DNA of 7,860 nucleotides from Candidatus Methanoperedentaceae archaeon (GTDB taxonomy: Archaea > Halobacteriota > Methanosarcinia > Methanosarcinales > Methanoperedenaceae), in assembly GCA_027371625.1 (NCBI GenBank), contig DAHXMQ010000299.1, positions 1 through 7,860 of the forward strand, in the 5' to 3' direction. Position 1 is the first letter of the stretch; each line of letters starts with the position of its first letter. The position numbers and the translations under genes were made by a program. Under the pieces are notes generated by a model. It was not told the DNA's origin and ran no database searches. It saw only the letters and a program-made list of their open reading frames with translations. Below are positions 1 to 3,852 of this stretch, piece after piece.

Positions 1-80
1 GAGACATTTCCTATAGCCAGGTAGTTTTTAAGGGAGTCTGTGAAGGAGACTCCTTTAAAAACTTTCGAAATTTCTGCCAT
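1..80 (-). CDS. Possible 5' end of an unrecognised gene, running off the left edge
   Basis: An ATG at 80-78 on the minus strand opens a frame with no stop to the window edge: 26 codons, beginning MAEISKVFKGVSFTD and ending near NYLAIGNV. A TTTAAATA box centred about 24 bases upstream fits a leaderless archaeal transcript starting at or next to the ATG, and no Shine-Dalgarno sequence is visible. No family can be recognised from so short a piece. A near-perfect 17-base inverted repeat (23-63) falls inside these codons, which is unusual for coding DNA and leaves open that this is a non-coding repeat element. The support is the promoter-to-ATG spacing plus an open frame, which is modest evidence. 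Confidence 0.35.
   Translation of the reverse strand, partial: MAEISKVFKGVSFTDSLKNYLAIGNV
23..63. repeat. Near-perfect inverted repeat (17-base arms, 7-base loop)
   Basis: The left arm is 23-39 and the right arm 47-63, separated by seven bases (GTGAAGG). Sixteen of 17 positions pair as Watson-Crick and the remaining one can form G-U on one strand. No U-run follows directly on either side, so a simple terminator is not favoured. It could be the core of a short palindromic repeat element, an mRNA structure early in the possible minus-strand gene, or a protein binding site. A direct repeat, TAGTTTTTAAG at 22-32 and TAGCTTTTTAAG at 166-177, brackets this hairpin and the promoter region. Confidence 0.75.
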
Positions 81-99
81 AAGAGGGGTCTTGGCAAAG

Positions 100-107
100 T
101 ATTTAAA
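100..107 (-). promoter_or_regulatory. TATA-like box, nearly palindromic, possibly bidirectional
   Basis: On the minus strand the sequence is TTTAAATA, close to the archaeal TATA consensus, and its centre is about 24 bases from the ATG at 80. The plus-strand reading, TATTTAAAT, is also TATA-like. It would start transcription near 130 and give a leader of about 50 bases for the gene at 182. Both assignments rest on sequence and spacing only. Confidence 0.4.
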
Positions 108-181
108 TCTGTCGATAGAATTCCGGCGTACTCTTTGTAAATTCAGGTCATAGCTAAAAATGAGATAGCTTTTTAAGTCAA

Positions 182-538
182 ATGGCTAATTGGATTTCTT
201 CATCTTCAGGTAAACGATACTGGGCAATTAAAAAAGGACAAAAAGAAAACCCTGCTGCGAAAGGATACGGCAATGCAACTGTTCATAGCGTCCCTGAAGA
301 TTGTGAAAACAAGCCAGAATTGCTCATAGATGCTCTGCGTTTATACAATGATATCAAAGGACATCCGCCTACAATAAGTGATATTTCAGATCAGTTGAAA
401 TGGAATATAGTCTATGTAAAAAACGAGTTGAAAAGACTAAGTTCATGTGGAAAGGTGAAGTATGAGAAAATGTTTATAAACGGAAAGAAATTAAAAGTTT
501 GGTTGGCATTTGACGATAAAACCTTACACTCATCATAG
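182..538 (+). CDS. Small winged-helix protein, apparently missing its N-terminal part
   Basis: 118 aa. Residues 5-18 contain SSSSGKRYWAIKK, which matches the end of the next gene's winged-helix domain (SSGKRYWMLKTK). The protein therefore appears to begin in the last strand (the wing) of a first winged-helix domain. After a linker, residues 43-112 form a second candidate winged helix: a helix around PELLIDALRLYNDI, a turn (GHPPTISDISDQL), a recognition-type helix (NIVYVKNELKRLSSCG) and a hairpin (KVKYEKMFINGKKLKVW). A role in DNA binding or transcription control is inferred from the fold. No ribosome binding site precedes the ATG, and upstream the frame closes at a TGA (161-163), consistent with 5' truncation. 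It is first in a three-gene plus-strand cluster, 10 bases before the next start. Confidence 0.7.
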   Translation: MANWISSSSGKRYWAIKKGQKENPAAKGYGNATVHSVPEDCENKPELLIDALRLYNDIKGHPPTISDISDQLKWNIVYVKNELKRLSSCGKVKYEKMFINGKKLKVWLAFDDKTLHSS

Positions 539-548
539 AAAAAAGGAG

Positions 549-1031
549 ATGACTGAATTGAAAAATATAGATGATGTAATAACCTCTATCAAACATGCGA
601 TCCACGAACTCGTACTGTTAGAACTTGATCCGTTCGGGCCTGACATATATCATCCTGCCATCGACCAACTCGAAGAGGTATCTGAGTTTTTATCTCAAAT
701 GCGGAGCAAAATCAATAAAGCGGATGAGTTGACTCCAAATGAGAAGAAAATTAATGTAGCTAAAGATGAACTCATCTTTGAAGGAAAAATGTATCCTGTA
801 ACGCCGAAAATGAAACGTCTACTGATGGAATTATCGAACTGTGTGGAATGGACAACAGCAAAAAAGCTTTCAGAGCCGACCCATGAAAGCGGAGGGTATA
901 TCAGTTCTACACTTTTCCGTCTTATGAACCGGGGGTTTCCAATAGCCAGCTACATGTCTTCGGGTAAGCGGTATTGGATGCTGAAAACAAAAATTAAAGA
1001 GGCGAATGGTAAAAATATGGCACCGGAGTGA
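549..1031 (+). CDS. Helical N-terminus plus C-terminal winged-helix protein
   Basis: 160 aa from the ATG at 549. The first 70 residues look like two amphipathic helices (IDDVITSIKHAIHELVLLEL and IDQLEEVSEFLSQMRSKI), often a dimerisation unit. The C-terminal half is a winged helix: KMKRLLMELSNCVEW, TTAKKLSEPTH, GGYISSTLFRLMNRG and the wing FPIASYMSSGKRYWMLK. A DNA-binding regulator is the likely role, but no named family is recognised. The start is uncertain. GGAG at 545-548 touches the ATG, whereas GGAGATGA (545-552) is ideally placed for the in-frame TTG at 558, which would give 157 aa. An upstream TTG at 510 lies inside the preceding gene and lacks a binding site. The 3' end meets the next gene's ribosome binding site, so the genes are probably co-transcribed. 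Confidence 0.75.
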   Translation: MTELKNIDDVITSIKHAIHELVLLELDPFGPDIYHPAIDQLEEVSEFLSQMRSKINKADELTPNEKKINVAKDELIFEGKMYPVTPKMKRLLMELSNCVEWTTAKKLSEPTHESGGYISSTLFRLMNRGFPIASYMSSGKRYWMLKTKIKEANGKNMAPE

Positions 1032-1033
1032 AA

Positions 1034-1222
1034 ATGCTGGTCCGCTGTGAACCGCCATCTAAAGATATAACTGATGATGAACTTGTGGATGATCTATCAT
1101 CTTTCTCGATTGCAATCATCGATGCAGAAACTTCTGATAAGAGTTTTCCTTGCAGTGACAAAACTCTCAAGATTCTTTCCGAGCAAGCCAATAGGAAGCA
1201 GTTGAAGATAAAAAAATCTTGA
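1034..1222 (+). CDS. Small acidic protein, third gene of the cluster, probably cut short by a frameshift
   Basis: 62 aa from the ATG at 1034. The ribosome binding site GGAG (1025-1028) is inside the last codons of the preceding gene, five bases from this ATG. A GTG at 1028 is in frame but overlaps that site. The protein is acidic (SKDITDDELVDDLSS) and turns basic at the end (ANRKQLKIKKS). The stop follows directly after a run of seven A (1210-1216). Dropping one A continues the protein into a heptad-rich helix ending at 1322, for a total of 95 aa. Small acidic proteins with a coiled-coil tail next to DNA-binding proteins often act as partners, but no function can be assigned here. This is either a real short product or one half of a broken gene. 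Confidence 0.55.
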   Translation: MLVRCEPPSKDITDDELVDDLSSFSIAIIDAETSDKSFPCSDKTLKILSEQANRKQLKIKKS

Positions 1223-1322
1223 AGAAGCAATTAAAAAACTGGAAACCCTTAATGACATGCATAAAACTACGCTTGCATCCCTTGAACAATTGCATTCCGA
1301 AATCAAGAGAATACTTATGTAG
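1223..1322 (+). pseudogene. Out-of-frame coiled-coil tail of the preceding gene
   Basis: In the +1 frame relative to 1034-1222, the sequence reads LEEAIKKLETLNDM, then HKTTLASLEQLHSEIKRIL and M, to a TAG at 1320-1322. Leucine or isoleucine recurs at heptad spacing (residues 1, 8, 22, 29 of this segment, with 11, 25, 32 on the second position), as in a coiled coil. In its own frame a TAA lies just upstream within the A-run, and no start codon with a ribosome binding site precedes it. It is therefore best read as the C-terminal part of the 1034 gene. The break could be a true mutation, transcriptional slippage on A7, or a homopolymer sequencing error. Confidence 0.5.
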
Positions 1323-1400
1323 TTCATGTTGATATCGAATATGAACAACAATATGCGTTCTCACTTATCCAGATTAAGTATATGACAGATAATTAATCGA

Positions 1401-1470
1401 CGGGGTAAAGGTAGCGACGCTTGCGATGAAAGCAAGCGGCGGCGCGAGCAGTGTAAACTCACTGGTGCAT
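1401..1470. ncRNA. Candidate structured RNA or GC-rich hairpin island
   Basis: This is a conspicuously GC-rich patch in AT-rich surroundings. CGCTTGC (1418-1424) and GCAAGCG (1432-1438) form a perfect 7-base-pair stem with a 7-base loop (GATGAAA). CAGTG (1449-1453) and CACTG (1460-1464) form a second small stem with a loop of about six bases. In AT-rich archaea such islands often mark structured RNAs. It does not fit tRNA, and clear C/D-box or H/ACA signatures are not evident. The strand is unknown. It could equally be a remnant of transferred DNA. Confidence 0.25.
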
Positions 1471-1508
1471 GCAAGACATATGTATACACTTACACACCTG
1501 GAAATCTT

Positions 1509-1534
1509 ACTTTTCTTTTTCAGAAAAAGAAAGT
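1509..1534. terminator. AT-rich hairpin, possible terminator
   Basis: ACTTTTCTTTTT (1509-1520) pairs with AAAAAGAAAGT (1524-1534) around a three-base loop, with a single bulged T. The T-rich arm on the plus strand resembles the oligo-T tracts that end archaeal transcripts. It lies about 190 bases after the small-gene cluster and 85 bases before the vapBC TATA box, so it may insulate the two units. The stem is weak because it is nearly all A-T. Confidence 0.3.
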
Positions 1535-1618
1535 GGAATTGAAAATGTACCCTTGCCCCCCCCGCCTGACGCATCGATTATACTGTAGAACGCATTAATT
1601 TTGTGCATATCAGCAATG

Positions 1619-1626
1619 TTTATATG
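1619..1626 (+). promoter_or_regulatory. Archaeal TATA box of vapBC
   Basis: TTTATATG closely matches the archaeal TATA consensus. Its centre is about 28 bases before the vapB ATG at 1651, so transcription should start at or just before the start codon, giving a leaderless or nearly leaderless mRNA. This agrees with the absence of a Shine-Dalgarno sequence before vapB. Confidence 0.6.
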
Positions 1627-1659
1627 TGTATACATCATAATGTAAACATTATGTCTACA
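1627..1659 (+). promoter_or_regulatory. Probable VapB operator: palindrome over the start codon plus TGTANACA-like sites
   Basis: CATAATGT (1636-1643) and ACATTATG (1646-1653) form a perfect palindrome with a two-base spacer, and the ATG of vapB is its last three bases. Three related octamers lie in line: TGTATACA (1627-1634), TGTAAACA (1641-1648) and TGTCTACA (1652-1659). The first touches the TATA box. Ribbon-helix-helix antitoxins bind such short repeated inverted sites cooperatively and repress their own operon. The position over the expected transcription start fits repression by blocking assembly of the initiation complex. Confidence 0.55.
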
Positions 1660-1887
1660 AAAGCTGTTTACAGCATTAGGATACCTGCGGAATTGCGCAA
1701 GACGATGCAGGAGATGGCAGAGATAAATTGGCAGGAAGAGATACGGTGTCTGCTGGAAGAATTTGTCCAAAATAAGAGAAAAGAGAGATTACTTGCCAGG
1801 GCAAAAACACTAAGGAAAGAGATGAAAGCTGAAACGAGTGCTTCTGTTTTGATAAGAGAGGATAGGGATGCCAGGGCAAGAGCGTGA
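1651..1887 (+). CDS. vapB: VapB-type antitoxin (ribbon-helix-helix)
   Basis: 78 aa. Residues 4-12 (KAVYSIRIP) form the DNA-contacting strand, and residues 13-24 and 27-42 form the two helices of a ribbon-helix-helix domain. The charged tail (KTLRKEMKAETSA and LIREDRDAR) is typical of the VapB segment that wraps around and blocks the VapC toxin. The ATG at 1651 is chosen over one at 1603 because the domain begins directly after it, the TATA box at 1619-1626 would lie inside the longer reading frame, and the extra residues are not family-like. It overlaps vapC by 20 bases, the usual arrangement for coupled translation. Self-repression through the palindrome over its start codon is likely. Identification as a VapB-like antitoxin is secure; the exact subfamily is not. 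Confidence 0.88.
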   Translation: MSTKAVYSIRIPAELRKTMQEMAEINWQEEIRCLLEEFVQNKRKERLLARAKTLRKEMKAETSASVLIREDRDARARA

Positions 1888-2290
1888 TAAAGTAATTCTG
1901 GATTCTGGCGTAATCGCTGCAATATTTTTCAAAGAGGATACCTCCGAGAAGGCTGAGAGGGTAGCGGAGACTCATAGCTTGATTACTCTTGACCTTGCAT
2001 ATGTTGAAGTTGCGAATGTTGCGTGGAAGAGGGTTACGATTTTCAAGGAGTCGGAGGAACTGATGCTAAAAGCTCTGAAAAACAGTTCGGACTTTATTTC
2101 CGGCGCTTGTGATGTAATCGCTTCAAAGGAGTTACTGGATGATGCTTTTAAAATCGCAGTTTCTGAGAAGGTTACTATTTATGATTCGCTTTTCCTGGCT
2201 GCTTCAGAGAGGGAAAAAGTGCCTCTGCTGACTACGGATGGGAAATTGCATGAGAAATTGAATAAAAAGAGGAATATAAGGATGGTCTGA
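1868..2290 (+). CDS. vapC: VapC-type toxin, PIN-domain ribonuclease
   Basis: 140 aa, the normal length for VapC. The PIN-domain acidic residues are all visible: D12 in VILDSGV, E47 in AYVEVAN, D106 in IYDSLFLAAS and D124 in TTDGKL. Together they bind the metal ions used to cut RNA. Known VapC proteins are sequence-specific endoribonucleases acting on tRNA or rRNA; the target of this one cannot be read from sequence. The ATG at 1868 lies within the end of vapB and follows a purine-rich stretch (GAGAGGATAGGG). Nothing suggests inactivation. It works with VapB as a toxin-antitoxin pair that stabilises the region or limits growth under stress or phage attack. Confidence 0.9.
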   Translation: MPGQERDKVILDSGVIAAIFFKEDTSEKAERVAETHSLITLDLAYVEVANVAWKRVTIFKESEELMLKALKNSSDFISGACDVIASKELLDDAFKIAVSEKVTIYDSLFLAASEREKVPLLTTDGKLHEKLNKKRNIRMV

Positions 2291-2428
2291 GAGATGCGTA
2301 TGAAAATCTGGAATGTATTATTATCGACTCAGGGCACTCGATTTGCTTTTCTTTACCTGCGCTCCCCTTCTATTTGCTGTTGACCGTGCAGGGTAGTATT
2401 ATCTCAATCAAGGCTGTTAGTATCAAAA

Positions 2429-2457
2429 TAGTAAACAAGTATATAACCAGTTTACTA
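2429..2457. terminator. Hairpin between convergent vapBC and the SNF2 operon
   Basis: TAGTAAAC (2429-2436) and GTTTACTA (2450-2457) pair perfectly over eight bases around a 13-base AT-rich loop. The right arm includes the stop codon of the minus-strand gene ending at 2455. Placed between two convergent units, it may serve as a shared terminator or processing site. The rest of the 2291-2454 gap shows no gene. Confidence 0.4.
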
Positions 2458-2796
2458 ATCATCTATATAAGGCTCCAGCACCTCTTCGAACATCTCGGAT
2501 GCCAGTTCATTGGGATCAACATACCCATCCCTCGTACCACCTGAATTATCCCAGACATCTTCAACAGCAAGACTATCCAGATCATAAAAGACACTCTCGG
2601 CGATATCATCCGGATCCACTTCTATCAGGTATTCAAGTGCAAGCTCTTCTGTCCTTTTCGAAATATTTGCATCTTCATCAGCCAGTTTTTTCAGAATTTC
2701 ATATGCATACTTGGCGCGGATATCATCAAGAATCTGCTTTTTCTTAGTCGTTATGGAGGGTGATGATTTGTTATCCTTTTTCGCTATTTTATTCAT
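2455..2796 (-). CDS. Small acidic protein of unknown function, third gene of the SNF2-SWIM operon
   Basis: 113 aa from the ATG at 2796. The N-terminus is basic and low in complexity (KKDNKSSPSITTKKK). The remainder is strongly acidic and mainly helical, with the segments AKYAYEILKKLADEDA, EELALEYLIEVDPDDI and ELASEMFEEVLEPYIDD. No catalytic or metal-binding motif is visible, and I do not recognise a family. Its place at the end of an operon with an SNF2 ATPase and a SWIM protein suggests a subunit or regulator of that complex, which is inference. The start is doubtful: the same frame stays open for 48 more codons with a protein-like translation but no ATG, GTG or TTG. A TATA-like TTATATAC (2842-2849) could be an internal promoter supporting the short form. 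Confidence 0.7.
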   Translation of the reverse strand: MNKIAKKDNKSSPSITTKKKQILDDIRAKYAYEILKKLADEDANISKRTEELALEYLIEVDPDDIAESVFYDLDSLAVEDVWDNSGGTRDGYVDPNELASEMFEEVLEPYIDD

Positions 2797-2921
2797 TCTT
2801 AGACACTCGTCAAAAACATTGAGTTGAAAATCCTCACCTTTGTATATAACCCTCTTTTCAATTAACCTCCAGTAATGCTTTATTCTTTCTGTAATATTTG
2901 AAAATTTTTCCAGAGAAGCAT
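2797..2921 (-). other. Spacer that looks coding: probable missing 5' part of the 2455-2796 gene
   Basis: The frame of the downstream gene continues upstream without a stop to a TGA at 2941-2943, reading NITERIKHYWRLIEKR and EDFQLNVFDECLR among others. The SWIM gene stop (TAG, 2922-2924) is followed immediately by an ATG (2921-2919) in a different frame. Adding one base to the T5/A5 run at 2905-2909 would join this ATG to the downstream gene and give a 155-aa protein. The spacer also holds a strong ribosome binding site, GGAGG (2866-2870), four bases before a TTG (2861-2859). That TTG opens a 20-codon frame ending two bases before the ATG at 2796, a layout that could couple translation. The two readings exclude each other. 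Confidence 0.45.
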
Positions 2922-3836
2922 CTAATGGATTTTTCTTTTTTCAGATTTTTTTCTGCCAGTCTTTTCGCCATATGCTGCATCAACGGCATGCCTGCTGATA
3001 TCCTCGTAAAATCTGCTCATCATCTTGTTGAAATCATCCTTGCTGTTCCAGAATTCAGGCGTCCCCAGACGCTTGATGATAGCGGCTGATACATCAGGTG
3101 GGGATATGTTCACGGAAAAGGATTCAAGCTCCTCCCCAGCCCAGAAATCATCGACCGATACAGGCACTTCTTTTTTATCCAGCACCTCTCCGGACGGATG
3201 AACCTCTAACTGTGAAACGCTATCATTACCCGCTGTACGCATTTTTCGAAGCGATGCAGTTATATCATCCTTTGTTTTACCCCGGAGCTTAAACAGCATG
3301 AACGGATCCCGGTCAAACTCCTCTGCCAGAATATAATACACGGCGGCGATATGCTTGCAAGGATTCGCGCTGTCGGGGCAAGAGCAATCTGTTTTTATGT
3401 CTTTGGAGGATTCTGGAAACAGTGAAATGCTTGCAGCATCAAACGCCTCCTCTATATTTTGTGGCATCTCCTCGGCAAGCAATTTTGCAGCGAATATGGC
3501 TTTTCCTGACATCTCTTCCAGGACATCATTCCATTCTTTATCGATAAGAGGCTTTATTTCAATGATCACTCTGTACGGCTCTGCCATCGATCCCTGCACT
3601 CTTGCGGTCACTTTCCCAGGCGAAAGCTTGAAATCGAGTACCTGCCCACTCCTTGCGTATCTCCTTCCTCTCTCAAGTCTGTTGCTCCAGCCGAAGGATT
3701 CAAGCACCTTTACCCAGCGCTTTGACCACCACGTATCGCCTATTGTTCCCCGTTTGCTTTTTGCCTTTATGCCCCCCTCGACCTTAATCGGTTTTGAAGG
3801 AGGGTACCAGCCCCAGAACTCATCGTGATAACCCAT
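2922..3836 (-). CDS. SWIM zinc-finger protein, partner of the SNF2 ATPase
   Basis: 304 aa. The SWIM signature CxCx(6)CxH is at residues 151-162 (C151, C153, C160, H162, in DCSCPDSANPCKHIAAVYYI). SWIM fingers bind zinc and mediate DNA or protein contacts; the family was named partly for its link to bacterial and archaeal SNF2 proteins. The N-terminal 30 residues (GYHDEFWGWYPPSKP, GGIKAKSKRG) and the WWSKRWVKVLESFG segment with the repeated arginines that follow are typical of these SNF2-linked members. The C-terminus is basic and lysine-rich (GRKKSEKRK). The start is supported by AGGAGG four bases upstream, and the SNF2 stop is only 16 bases before the ATG. It probably recruits or tunes the ATPase; the substrate is unknown. 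Confidence 0.88.
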   Translation of the reverse strand: MGYHDEFWGWYPPSKPIKVEGGIKAKSKRGTIGDTWWSKRWVKVLESFGWSNRLERGRRYARSGQVLDFKLSPGKVTARVQGSMAEPYRVIIEIKPLIDKEWNDVLEEMSGKAIFAAKLLAEEMPQNIEEAFDAASISLFPESSKDIKTDCSCPDSANPCKHIAAVYYILAEEFDRDPFMLFKLRGKTKDDITASLRKMRTAGNDSVSQLEVHPSGEVLDKKEVPVSVDDFWAGEELESFSVNISPPDVSAAIIKRLGTPEFWNSKDDFNKMMSRFYEDISRHAVDAAYGEKTGRKKSEKRKIH

Positions 3837-3840
3837 TTAT

Positions 3841-3845
3841 CCTCC
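3841..3845 (-). promoter_or_regulatory. Ribosome binding site of the SWIM gene
   Basis: GGAGG (minus strand) lies four bases upstream of the ATG at 3836, within the 16-base gap after the SNF2 stop. It fixes the start and supports translation from a shared mRNA. Confidence 0.75.
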
Positions 3846-3852
3846 TGTTCCA

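Larger units (their letters stand above)
1323..1650. other. Gene-poor stretch with hairpins and the vapBC promoter
   Basis: No convincing protein gene lies here in any frame. In order it holds: a weak inverted repeat, GTTCAT/ATGAAC (1322-1346), directly after the coiled-coil stop; a GC-rich island with two hairpins (about 1401-1470); a TGTATACA palindrome (1481-1488); an AT-rich hairpin (1509-1534); a run of eight C (1556-1563); and the vapBC promoter and operator (1619-1659). Open frames on both strands in this stretch lack start signals and have low-complexity translations. Confidence 0.6.

Noticed and set aside
7..20. A 14-base stretch matching 936-949 at 13 positions (FPIA in the wing of the second winged-helix gene), which would suggest an upstream gene copy split by insertion
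   Set aside because: The match is short, is followed at once by a stop in that frame, and overlaps the minus-strand open frame with a good promoter. Chance cannot be excluded.
1088..1101. GATGAT-CT-ATCATC palindrome inside the small acidic gene
   Set aside because: It lies within coding sequence with no promoter nearby; short palindromes of this size are common.
1603..1650. An earlier ATG that would lengthen vapB by 16 residues
   Set aside because: The TATA box and operator lie inside this extension, and the added residues do not fit a ribbon-helix-helix N-terminus.
2294..2383. A 29-codon plus-strand frame after vapC (MRMKIWNVLL...)
   Set aside because: No ribosome binding site, no recognisable feature, and a short length expected by chance.
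2941..2955. An A7 slippery run in the SWIM gene (minus strand) as a programmed -1 frameshift into the next gene
   Set aside because: The -1 frame meets a TGA directly after the run (2941-2943), so it cannot produce a fusion with the downstream protein.
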